Shown in pieces: positions 8,233 through 15,507 of a stretch of 41,819 nt of DNA. Both the position numbers and the translations under genes were made by a program. The stretch spans positions 1-41,819 of the forward strand of contig JAQUQD010000020.1 of the NCBI GenBank assembly GCA_028716265.1, read 5' to 3'. This DNA is from Bacteroidales bacterium (lineage in GTDB: Bacteria; Bacteroidota; Bacteroidia; Bacteroidales; JAGONC01). The notes under the pieces were generated by a model. It was given only the letters and a program-made list of their open reading frames with translations. It made no database searches and was not told the origin of the DNA. Positions within the stretch are counted from its first letter, which is position 1, and the number at the start of each line of letters is the position of its first letter.

Positions 8233-8880
8233 TTATAAAGACCTCTTGATTGCCATGATGTTGAGCAGGTCGGCAGCCCGCTGGGCTTCATCCGAAAGAC
8301 TTTCAATATGCAGGGTGAAGTACCTCAGGTGAAACTTTTCACTCAGCTTCAGACCTTGCATATCATGAAAAACCCTGCGTTTGATGCTATCCGCCATCTT
8401 ATCCACTTCTTTTTCATATAAATACACCCTATGTAGATTTTCTTTTATGGAATCGGGATCACGAAAGTAGGATCGGGCTGCAGGTATGACCGATTCAACC
8501 GCCGAAATGGAAAGATCGGTCAGCTTGATGAGATCCTGGTTGAGTTCGGCAGGTATGAAGGGCACTTCCACATCGAACTGGAACAGGTTGTGCTTGGCCA
8601 GGTCAATGATGGTATCCAGCTCTTCGAGCAACCGCATGATGTCTCCCCTGAGCTGAGGCATGAGCGATTGCGTATACAGCGTGTTTTCGATTTTTTTACG
8701 GATGATGTCCGCCTCATTCTCAAGATTGGAAATTGTTTTCAGGTTATCCTGGAAGCTTTCATGGTTGCCGCTCAAATAATTCCTGACTCCTTCCTTGAAA
8801 ATCAGATTGCCCTCATCCACTTTATCCAGAAACTGGTCGATCTGCTTGATCGATTTATTGGCATGCTTGAAAGAGAACAT
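8233..8880 (-). CDS. DUF47/PhoU-like protein
   Basis: The 215-residue all-helical cytoplasmic protein belongs to the PhoU-like DUF47 (TIGR00153) family, which nearly always sits directly upstream of PiT permeases and is thought to modulate them. Typical features are an N-terminal ANKSIKQIDQFLDKVDEG, an acidic helix NLENEADIIRKKIENTLYTQ, RGDIMRLLEELDTIIDLAKH, and the second-repeat EKEVDKMADSIKRRVF. The ExxxD patterns are the metal-binding helices of PhoU. It is the first gene of the minus-strand phosphate operon, with a TATCTTTG promoter element just upstream, and PiT starts ten bases after its stop. Confidence 0.92.
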   Translation of the reverse strand: MFSFKHANKSIKQIDQFLDKVDEGNLIFKEGVRNYLSGNHESFQDNLKTISNLENEADIIRKKIENTLYTQSLMPQLRGDIMRLLEELDTIIDLAKHNLFQFDVEVPFIPAELNQDLIKLTDLSISAVESVIPAARSYFRDPDSIKENLHRVYLYEKEVDKMADSIKRRVFHDMQGLKLSEKFHLRYFTLHIESLSDEAQRAADLLNIMAIKRSL

Positions 8881-8903
8881 AACAGATGCTTAAATTTGAC
8901 AGT

Positions 8904-8911
8904 CAAAGATA
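8904..8911 (-). promoter_or_regulatory. Promoter -7 element (TATCTTTG) of the phosphate operon
   Basis: The minus strand reads TATCTTTG, matching the Bacteroidetes -7 consensus TAnnTTTG, 24 bases upstream of the DUF47 start. No good -33 TTTG is visible at the usual spacing, so regulation by an activator is possible. Confidence 0.5.
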
Positions 8912-9113
8912 CAGGAAATAGTTGATGGGTTGTAATACCGTCATTAGGATAATAATATCTGTTAAGTGTCATTGTAGGGGAATAATAACATGTAAAAAAT
9001 TATAAATCAATATTTTATAAATTGTTCGTTATGCAGTTGATGATTCGGCCACAGGGATCAGTTGAGTTTTGTAGGGCTCTTGTAGGGGCTGTCGGGAAAG
9101 GAGAGAGGAGAAA
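8912..9113. other. Intergenic region between CDF and phosphate operon
   Basis: This AT-rich non-coding stretch ends with a purine-rich tract (GGAAAGGAGAGAGGAGAAA) at about 9096-9114. That tract belongs to the GGAGAG-type low-complexity family also seen at 11966, 39483 and 41566. No further gene or RNA was recognised. Confidence 0.5.
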
Positions 9114-9974
9114 TTAATTGTTCAAACTAGTATCAGGTTCGGCGTGGATGGTGATACGCAGGTAGGGGATCTCTTTTTGCAATTTGTCTTCAATTTCATC
9201 ACAATATTGATGAACCTTTTCAAGAGGAACATCGGGGGGCATCTCCAGGTGAAAATCAACAAAACGGTAACTTCCTGCTTTTCTGGTTTTCAGATCATGG
9301 TATTTCACTCCCATAGAGTTCAGGTGATGGATGAGTTCACTGAGTTCATTTTTGCTCCAGGAACTGTCAAGCAGGGGAGAAAAGGCCCTCGAGAGTAACT
9401 CATAGGCTTCCTTGATGATCATCAATGCTACCAGAATGGCTATGATGGGATCAAGGATATGAACATTTGTGATCCATATCAGTAAAAGTCCAGTTCCTAC
9501 TCCAAGTGAGGTATAAACATCTGTTTTCAGATGCAGTGCATCAGCTTCGAGGGCTACGGAATCAGTTTGCCGGGCAACTTTATAGAGGCGCCTGGAAACC
9601 AGGATATTCACACCCGCTGAAATGAACATGACCAGCGATCCCAATCCTATCGACTCTACGGGCTCATTTCCCCTGAATTTCCGGATGGCTTCAAAAATGA
9701 TCCAGCCAGCAGCCACAAGAATAAGCAGTGCCTCGATCACTCCCGAAAGGTTTTCAAACTTGCCATGCCCATAGGGATGCTTTTTATCCGGCGGATTATC
9801 GGAAACCCGGACTGAGAAAAATGCAATGACAGCAGCCAACAGGTCCATCATGGAATGAATGGCTTCCGATAGAATGCTGACCGATCCGCTGATGAATCCG
9901 ACAATGAATTTCATCACGATCAGGAAGGTGTTTGAAAGAATGGAAAGACGGGCAACGCGGACTTTCTGATTCAT
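9114..9974 (-). CDS. Cation diffusion facilitator (CDF) metal transporter
   Basis: I choose ATG at 9974 (MNQKVRVARLSIL); the ORF-track extension to 10127 runs back through the promoter. The 286-residue inner-membrane protein has the CDF order. TM2 carries SEAIHSMMDLLAAV with metal-site His/Asp, the loop HPYGHGKFE follows, and TM5 has ALEADALHLKTDVYTSLGV with the second HxxxD pair. The C-terminal cytoplasmic ferredoxin-like domain of about 80 residues includes YRFVDFHLEMP and ends in the metal-binding ITIHAEPD. It should export a divalent cation such as Zn2+, Fe2+ or Mn2+ in exchange for protons; the metal is not decided by the motif. It is monocistronic, with its own promoter. Confidence 0.93.
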   Translation of the reverse strand: MNQKVRVARLSILSNTFLIVMKFIVGFISGSVSILSEAIHSMMDLLAAVIAFFSVRVSDNPPDKKHPYGHGKFENLSGVIEALLILVAAGWIIFEAIRKFRGNEPVESIGLGSLVMFISAGVNILVSRRLYKVARQTDSVALEADALHLKTDVYTSLGVGTGLLLIWITNVHILDPIIAILVALMIIKEAYELLSRAFSPLLDSSWSKNELSELIHHLNSMGVKYHDLKTRKAGSYRFVDFHLEMPPDVPLEKVHQYCDEIEDKLQKEIPYLRITIHAEPDTSLNN

Positions 9975-9995
9975 AATTGATTTCGAAGTGACTGA

Positions 9996-10003
9996 CAAAG
10001 GTA
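9996..10003 (-). promoter_or_regulatory. Promoter -7 element (TACCTTTG) for the CDF gene
   Basis: The minus strand reads TACCTTTG, 21 bases before the ATG at 9974. A TTG trinucleotide lies at about 20 bases further upstream (plus 10024-10026 CAA), giving a plausible Bacteroidetes -33/-7 pair. Confidence 0.5.
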
Positions 10004-10025
10004 GAAAAGCAAAGAACAAATAGCA

Positions 10026-10730
10026 ATGAGTAAAAAATTTAAAATAAATACAGTCAGCGGTCAGCAACTTGTCTTGAGGAATCCCGACCTGGTCATGATG
10101 ATGAAGGATCGGCCTAATGCACCCCACCCCTGCAGGGGGGTAATTCCTCTATTAAGCCCTGTTTTAAATAGCAAAATTTGTTGTCAGAAATTTGATATAT
10201 TCTTCTTTGCTTTCACCTACCGGGCATTCGTACCGGCAGAGGATCTGAAACAAAAATTCGCCTACAAGGATTTTGAGAAAGCAACGAAATGCAGGCAGTG
10301 CCACACGGGATTTTATGAACAATGGACGCAGGCGATGATGTCGCAGGCCTACACGCACCACTGGGATGAAATTGAGTATTTCGAACTGGCTGTTGCCCAG
10401 GCAGAAAAGGTCCCTGCGATCAAGGAAGTGGTGGATGGATGCAATGGTTGCCGCATGCCCTACTTCGATCCGGACGGGAACATGACCATCATGCAGTGGA
10501 ATACAGCCAAACAGGGAGTCGACTACCGTATCAGTCCCAGGGAGACCAAAATGGAGACCTTCACATTTCAAATTCCATTCAATGCCGCACCCGGGGAAAT
10601 GCGGGTCACAGCCACGCTAAACTATCAGCTCCTGGTCAAACCGGTAGCCGACCTGTTGAACGTTCCTGCGGAAGAGTCGGAGATACGGCTTGTGAACAGC
10701 CACTCTACGCACTTCACCGTTCTGCCGTGA
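10026..10730 (+). pseudogene. Remnant of a multihaem cytochrome c
   Basis: From about 10230 the frame encodes the start of a multihaem c-type cytochrome: FVPAEDLKQKFAYKDFEKATKC, then a haem site CRQCH and FYEQWTQAMMSQAYTHHWDEIEYFELAV. A second site reads CNGCR, with the axial His replaced by Arg. The chain then passes directly into a C-terminal beta domain (TFTFQIP...MRVTATLNYQLLVKPVADLL). Related cytochromes of this build carry several more CxxCH motifs in between and are about twice this length, so a large internal deletion is likely. The first ~65 codons look non-coding: they run through the ACCCCACCCCTGCAGG repeat and give no signal peptide, which an exported cytochrome needs. I therefore call it a broken gene. 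It sits directly upstream of a frameshifted porin partner. Confidence 0.65.
10116..10140. repeat. Copy of the CCCCACCCCTGCA dispersed repeat
   Basis: ATGCACCCCACCCCTGCAGGGGGG matches the first part of the GC-rich hairpin element at 2309-2351 (ATGTACCCCACCCCTGCA). It lies inside the annotated open frame of the cytochrome remnant, which argues that this 5' part is not real coding sequence. Confidence 0.55.
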
Positions 10731-10757
10731 TTTTTTAATATCCATAAACCACATATC

Positions 10758-11958
10758 ATGAAAAAGACAAACGCTATTCTTTTAAGCGGATTGGCACTGA
10801 TGATCATCGTCCTTGTGCCGGCTAAGCCTTTGAAAGCCATCCCTTCTTTTGCCCGCAAGTACCAGTTCAGTTGCCAGGTGTGCCATGCCCCCGCCATGCC
10901 AAGGCTGAAAGCCTACGGGGATGATTTTGCCGGAGCAGGTTTCCGTCTGACTGACACGGAAGCCCCACGGTATTTTGTTCCGGTGGGGGATGATAAGCTT
11001 TCACTGCTGAGAGTAGTTCCGCTGGCACTGAGGTTCGAGGGTTTTCTTTCCTATAACTACTCCGATGAGAAAACCGCCGACTTTGGCGTTCCCTGGGGGG
11101 CTCAAACTGCTTTCAGGAGGAGAGATTTCCAAAAAACTGTCCTATTACTTCTATTTTTTCATGGGAGAGAGGCGTGAAGTGGCAGGCATCGAAGATGCAT
11201 TCATCATGTACCACGACCTTTTCAGAAGTGGGATCAATGTTTCCTTCGGTCAGTTCCAGGCATGCGATCCGCTTTACAAAAGGGAATTACGGTATACACT
11301 GGAAGACTATTTGATCTACACTATCAAACCGGGGAACTCATCCATTTCGCTCAAATACGAAAGGGGACTGTTATTTGATTACGGTCTGAAGACAGGAACG
11401 GATTTCGTCCTGGAAATAGTGAATGGGAACGGGATCGGTCCTGCTGGTGAAGGGTATTTGTTTGATATTGACAAATACAAAAATTTCCTGCTGAAGATAT
11501 CACAATCAGCCGGGAAGTACGCCAGTGTGGGATTTTTTGGTTACCTTGGTAAAGAAGCGCTGAAAGATGTCACTTCCATGACCAACAGCATGTACATGTT
11601 CGGGCCCAATCTTACCCTTGATTTCAATGAAAAGTTCATTCTGAACGCACAGTATCTTTACCGCAATGATTCGAGGGTTGTTGTAGAAACTGACGCCATC
11701 GCCGTACAGGAGGATGTGGTGACGCAGGGCGGATTTGCAGAGCTTATTTTTTCGCCCAGGGGGGACCGTAGCGACTGGTATCTTACAGCGCTTTTCAACT
11801 GGGTGGATTCGGATCTGGATTACCTCGACTACACCTCCGCTACGTTGCATGCGGGGTACCTGTTACGTCGCAACATACGGCTGGTGGGAGAGTATTCACA
11901 GGGATTCACCGGTGAAGAGTTCGGGAAGGCGAGTGTGGGATTTGTGGCCGCGTTTTGA
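10758..11958 (+). pseudogene. Outer-membrane porin with N-terminal CxxCH haem site, interrupted by one frameshift
   Basis: Two overlapping frames join into one protein of about 400 residues. Frame 1 starts with a signal peptide (MKKTNAILLSGLALMIIVL) followed by ARKYQFSCQVCHAPAMPRLKAYGDDFAGAGFRL. This is the N-terminal single-haem motif known from porin-cytochrome outer-membrane barrels in diverse anaerobes. Frame 2 gives the barrel: ISKKLSYYFYFFMGERREVAGIEDAFIMYHDLFRSGINVSFGQFQ, ending VGFVAAF with terminal Phe. They meet at CCCTGGGGGGCTC. Removing one G restores VPWGLKLLSGGEISKKL. A G-run length change, either real or a sequencing error, is the likely cause. The gene would make a beta-barrel that passes electrons or substrates with the cytochrome encoded just upstream. 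Confidence 0.75.
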
Positions 11959-12002
11959 TGAGATGTGAAAGGAGAGAAGAGAAAGGAGAGATGAGAAAAG
12001 CG

Positions 12003-12010
12003 TACCTTTG
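12003..12010 (+). promoter_or_regulatory. Promoter -7 element (TACCTTTG) for the C69 dipeptidase
   Basis: TACCTTTG lies 9 bases before ATG 12019 and 18 before ATG 12028. The purine-rich tract GAAAGGAGAGAAGAGAAAGGAGAG is immediately upstream, where a -33 element would be expected. The short distance favours the second ATG (12028) or a nearly leaderless message. Confidence 0.4.
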
Positions 12011-12018
12011 CAGATAAA

Positions 12019-13665
12019 ATGGAACATATGAGATATCAAACATTATTTCTTACAGGACTGTTACTATTTGGCGGTTTCATTGGATCAAAGGCATGCACAG
12101 TCATCGCCGTGGGTAAAAATGCATCGGCCGACGGCTCGGTGATCATATCCCATACCGACGCTGGACCGGATTCCCGTATCTTCGTCGTTCCCGGACGCAC
12201 ATTCGAGGCAGGTGCCATGGCACCGGTTTACCTTGACATTCAGGATGCTCACCTGCCCCTTGGTGATGACGGCAGGATCCTTGGCTACATTCCCCAGGTG
12301 AGGCAAACCTATACGTATTTCCAATCGGCCTACTCCCATATCAATGAATTCCAGCTGGGTATCGCCGAAAGTACGACCGACCAGCGGCCGGAGCTGGTGG
12401 CCGACATCGAAAACGGCAAACAGATCATGACCATTGAGCAGGCCATGATCTTTGCCCTTCAACGCTATAAAAAGGCCCGCGAAGCGGTTCTCTTTATCGG
12501 AGACCTGATGACACGCTATGGCTTCCTGCCCTCGAGTGGAACAGGTTCTGAGACACTGGTCGTGGCCGACACGGAAGAGGTGTGGATCATGGAGGTGTTC
12601 GGCATCGGACCCGTGTGGACGCCCGAAAGCGGTAAACCCGGAGCTATCTGGGCAGCACAGCGCCTGCCCGACGATCAGGCGACCATGATTCCGAATTTCA
12701 GCATCATCAAAGAAATCGATGCAAAGGATGCGGATAATTTCATGGTGTCGTCAAACTACATGCAGGAAGCCATCGACCGCGGATGGTACGATCCCGCCCC
12801 GGGCAAACTATTTATCTGGCAGGAGGTCTATGCTCCCATCCCTGCCGAATATGCCACCAGCCGCTTCTGGCTGTTCTTCCAGACCTTCGCACCGAACTAC
12901 AAACAGTGGCCCGACCGTTTCCTGCACGGTAATCCCTACAAGGGGATCAACCAGTACTTCCAGATCGTGGAGCCACTTTCCATCTACCCGTTCTCTGTCG
13001 TGCCGGAGAAAAAGATTTCTGTGCAGGATATCATCGCTTTTCAGCGTTCAACATTCGAGGGTACTATCTACGATATGACCTCCGGTCCCCAGTGGCTTGT
13101 CCCTGACGGAAAAGGAGACTATATCATGAGTCCCCTGGCCACTCCTTTCCCGGGCAGCGAACTGCGTAAGCTGCTGGAGATCACCTACCGCAGGCCAGTG
13201 GCACGTCACAGGGGACATTACGGGATGGTGAACCAGCTGCGCGGATGGCTCCCCGACGAAATCGGAGGCGTCTACTGGGTGTATCTCGACAATCCCTATT
13301 TCAGCCCCTATGTACCGATCTATGCAGGCAACCTCTCGGTGGCGGAAACATACGCCATTTATGATCCCGAAAAATACGACGAGCGCTCAGCCCGCTGGGC
13401 GATCGACTTTGTGGACAACCTGGCCAACCTGAAATTCCAGGACGTGATCAACGACGTCCGAGCCGTGCGGGATCCGTTTGAAGCTGAGATCTTTGATAAA
13501 CAGAGTCAGATCGAAACGGAGGCACAGCGTTTATACAAGTCCGATCCCGCATCTTCCAGAAAGTTTCTGACGGACTATTCAAACGGGCTTATGAATGAGG
13601 TCACTGTGATGTTCCTGGAGCTGAGGGATGCGATTATTACAAAGTACACGAACAACAGGGAGTAG
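12019..13665 (+). CDS. Secreted C69-family dipeptidase
   Basis: The 548-residue product has a signal peptide ending near GSKA, and mature Cys begins the sequence CTVIAVGKNASADGSVIISHTDAG. This is the Ntn-hydrolase layout of peptidase family C69 (PepD-like dipeptidases), in which the N-terminal Cys exposed by processing is the nucleophile. Downstream family blocks include EFQLGIAEST, GTGSETLVVADTEEVWIMEVFG and RWAIDFVDNLANLKFQDV. The likely role is periplasmic or secreted degradation of dipeptides. ATG 12028 (MRYQTLFL) is an equally possible start and gives a cleaner signal peptide. It stands alone between the porin remnant and the convergent SPFH gene. Confidence 0.93.
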   Translation: MEHMRYQTLFLTGLLLFGGFIGSKACTVIAVGKNASADGSVIISHTDAGPDSRIFVVPGRTFEAGAMAPVYLDIQDAHLPLGDDGRILGYIPQVRQTYTYFQSAYSHINEFQLGIAESTTDQRPELVADIENGKQIMTIEQAMIFALQRYKKAREAVLFIGDLMTRYGFLPSSGTGSETLVVADTEEVWIMEVFGIGPVWTPESGKPGAIWAAQRLPDDQATMIPNFSIIKEIDAKDADNFMVSSNYMQEAIDRGWYDPAPGKLFIWQEVYAPIPAEYATSRFWLFFQTFAPNYKQWPDRFLHGNPYKGINQYFQIVEPLSIYPFSVVPEKKISVQDIIAFQRSTFEGTIYDMTSGPQWLVPDGKGDYIMSPLATPFPGSELRKLLEITYRRPVARHRGHYGMVNQLRGWLPDEIGGVYWVYLDNPYFSPYVPIYAGNLSVAETYAIYDPEKYDERSARWAIDFVDNLANLKFQDVINDVRAVRDPFEAEIFDKQSQIETEAQRLYKSDPASSRKFLTDYSNGLMNEVTVMFLELRDAIITKYTNNRE

Positions 13666-13669
13666 TCGG

Positions 13670-13687
13670 CAGTTGGCAGTTAGCAGT
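13670..13687. repeat. Dispersed 18-mer CAGTTGGCAGTTAGCAGT, copy 1
   Basis: This 18-base string follows the C69 stop codon. The identical 18 bases follow the stop of the E-set lipoprotein at 26194-26211. Both copies sit between convergent genes. Confidence 0.7.
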
Positions 13688-13737
13688 AACCGATCAGAAG
13701 CTGGCAGGCAAGGGATTGTATGGATTGATTTGATAAC

Positions 13738-14604
13738 TTATTCCTTTCCCTTTTTCGTCAGGGGTATGACACCAGCCATATCGCCGATGATGTTGACCAG
13801 TTCGGCTCCGGCTGGGACGACAATTTTCGCATTGTTTTCCAGGGACACTTCAAGGGTTTGTAACTTCCTCAGCAACTGGGCATTGCCAACAAAATACTTA
13901 TCGGCAGCCTCATTAACAAGACGGATGGCTTCCGCTTCCCCTTCGGCCTGAAGGATCCTGGATTGCTTTACCCCTTCCGCTTCCTTGATCTTGGCACGCT
14001 TCTCCCCGTCGGCAACCGTTTCCCGCGCCGTGGCAAAGTCGATGGCGGCGATCTTTTCATTTTCCGCCTTCACCACTTTGTTCATGGTATCCTGAACATC
14101 CTTGGGAGGATCGATCTCCTTGAGCTCCGTGCGAACGATCTCAATTCCCCAGCTCTGGGTTTCTTCCCTCAGTGTGCGGTGTAATTCCGAATTGATCTTT
14201 CCGCGCTCACTGTTGGCCGACTTCAGGGTCAGGGTCCCGATGATATTCCTGAGGGTGGTACGTGCAAGGTTGACGATCTGAATCTTGTAATTATTGACGT
14301 GATACTGTGAATTTTTTACACTTTCTTCGTCCTCTTTCACCTTGAAATACACCTGGGCATCCACGCGGGCATTCAGGTTATCGTTGGTGATGATCTCCTG
14401 CGGCTCTGCGTCCACCATCTGCTCGGTAATATTGACCCGGTACATCCGTTCGATCAGCGGGATGATCCAGTGAAATCCGGCATTGGCAAACCGGTTGTAT
14501 TTTCCAAACCGTTCAATGAGCCCTTTGTGTGTGGGCCTGACGATACGTAATCCCCAGAAAAACAGGATAACGATAGCAGCACCAATAATAATGTAAATGT
14601 TCAT
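13738..14604 (-). CDS. SPFH/Band 7 (stomatin-like) membrane protein
   Basis: The 288-residue protein has one N-terminal membrane anchor (IIIGAAIVILFFWGLRIV) and then a prohibitin-homology domain. Visible family blocks are RPTHKGLIERFGKYNRFANAGFHWIIPLIERMYRVNITEQMVD, NARVDAQVYFKV, LRNIIGTLTL and WGIEIVRTELKEIDPP. After it comes a charged helix rich in Ala and Glu (AEGEAEAIRLVNEAADKYF) that drives oligomerisation. Such proteins form ring scaffolds in membrane microdomains and often regulate membrane proteases. No NfeD partner is adjacent. The start is set by a strong GGAGGT ribosome binding site. Confidence 0.93.
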   Translation of the reverse strand: MNIYIIIGAAIVILFFWGLRIVRPTHKGLIERFGKYNRFANAGFHWIIPLIERMYRVNITEQMVDAEPQEIITNDNLNARVDAQVYFKVKEDEESVKNSQYHVNNYKIQIVNLARTTLRNIIGTLTLKSANSERGKINSELHRTLREETQSWGIEIVRTELKEIDPPKDVQDTMNKVVKAENEKIAAIDFATARETVADGEKRAKIKEAEGVKQSRILQAEGEAEAIRLVNEAADKYFVGNAQLLRKLQTLEVSLENNAKIVVPAGAELVNIIGDMAGVIPLTKKGKE

Positions 14605-14608
14605 ACTG

Positions 14609-14614
14609 ACCTCC
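14609..14614 (-). promoter_or_regulatory. Strong Shine-Dalgarno site of the SPFH gene
   Basis: The minus strand reads GGAGGT four bases before ATG 14604. Most genes in the window lack such a site, so this one helps fix the start. Confidence 0.6.
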
Positions 14615-14909
14615 GGATTTTGATGAATTGTTTGTTAAAGGCAGGATAACGCAATATATTCAGGTAACAAATCTATTAATAGTTATCGTGAAATTGTCGA
14701 ACCAGTAAAAATATTTCTTTTAAAAGTTGAATACCCCCTTTTTTTGTTGTACATTTATACATTCTTTTTACCCTTCAGGTTTTAAGAGCCCATCCTTTTC
14801 ACCCATTCAGGAGCAGGACCTGCACATCTTACGAAACAGTTGTAATTCAGGCAGTTGAGCTGAACCCAACGTGTCAGGTTTCAAGGTTAATCATTTAATT
14901 TTCAGTATC
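14615..14909. other. Divergent intergenic region
   Basis: About 295 bases separate the SPFH gene (minus) from the TULIP/prenyl synthase operon (plus). The region holds the candidate promoter at 14726-14757 and a long leader of about 150 bases before ATG 14910. I saw no clear hairpin, riboswitch or small gene in the leader. Confidence 0.5.
14726..14757 (+). promoter_or_regulatory. Candidate promoter of the five-gene TULIP/prenyl synthase operon
   Basis: GTTG at 14726-14729 and TACATTTA at 14750-14757 are 20 bases apart, one mismatch each from the Bacteroidetes -33 TTTG and -7 TAnnTTTG consensus. It is the best match upstream of the operon. Confidence 0.35.
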
Positions 14910-15506
14910 ATGTTTGGAAGAAAGCGAATTCAGACATTCAAGGAATTCCACCGTCTTGTTCCTGAGATTCTCCGTCGTATGAACGAGGATCAGGGACTGG
15001 CGCTCAGAGCGGCTGTCAATCCTCTGCTTGCTTTCAGGGAGATGGGATTGTTGCTGACCGGCGACGTGGAAAAAGAGGTGGAAAAGATCCTGCGTTTTAC
15101 TCCCCAGGAGCGTAAACGTCTGGAAGACCTTGAAAAGGAACTGCACAAACATACGGAAAAACCGGTCGATTTCAGGTCGGATGAAGAGGTGGGGGCTTTG
15201 CTGGTGAAAGACCTGAAGCTGAAGAAGGGAAGAGTCACCAAATCCGTAGAAACTTCTGATGTTCTTGAGAGCGCCCGTATCCTTTTAAGCAGGAAAAAGG
15301 CGGTATGGTCGGATCCTCTCGAAGAGCTTAAAGATGCGCATCCCATGATGCCTGCCCTTCTGGAATACAGGAGGATTTATCGCGGCAAACCGGGATTTGC
15401 TTCGAAAACATATTACAATGAATTGAAATCCGGTAAGCGCAAGTTACCCATCACCGGTATACGGCTGACCTTCCCCGGTGGTGTTCCAATCCATGAGGAG
15501 GAATGA
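14910..15506 (+). CDS. Small helical protein of unknown function, first gene of the TULIP/prenyl synthase operon
   Basis: I prefer ATG 14910 (MFGRKRIQTFKEF) to 14871 because the extra 13 residues are not protein-like. The 198-residue product is highly charged, with no signal or membrane segment. Residues about 22-58 read ALRAAVNPLLAFREMGLLLTGDVEKEVEKILRF. This helical pattern (Ala/Pro pair, then REMG, then Leu-Thr-x-(D/E)-V) resembles by eye the fold of Nif11/NHLP-type leader regions, but the length and the rest of the protein do not fit a RiPP precursor. A coiled segment follows (TPQERKRLEDLEKELHK). Its stop lies one base from the next gene's ATG, so translation is coupled. Function not recognised. 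Confidence 0.75.
   Translation: MFGRKRIQTFKEFHRLVPEILRRMNEDQGLALRAAVNPLLAFREMGLLLTGDVEKEVEKILRFTPQERKRLEDLEKELHKHTEKPVDFRSDEEVGALLVKDLKLKKGRVTKSVETSDVLESARILLSRKKAVWSDPLEELKDAHPMMPALLEYRRIYRGKPGFASKTYYNELKSGKRKLPITGIRLTFPGGVPIHEEE
15496..15501 (+). promoter_or_regulatory. Strong Shine-Dalgarno (AGGAGG) deciding the start of the 1225-residue protein
   Basis: AGGAGG ends six bases before ATG 15508 and lies within the last codons of the upstream gene, whose TGA is at 15504-15506. This selects ATG 15508 over the ORF-track start at 15478 and implies coupled translation. Confidence 0.8.
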
Positions 15507-15507
15507 T

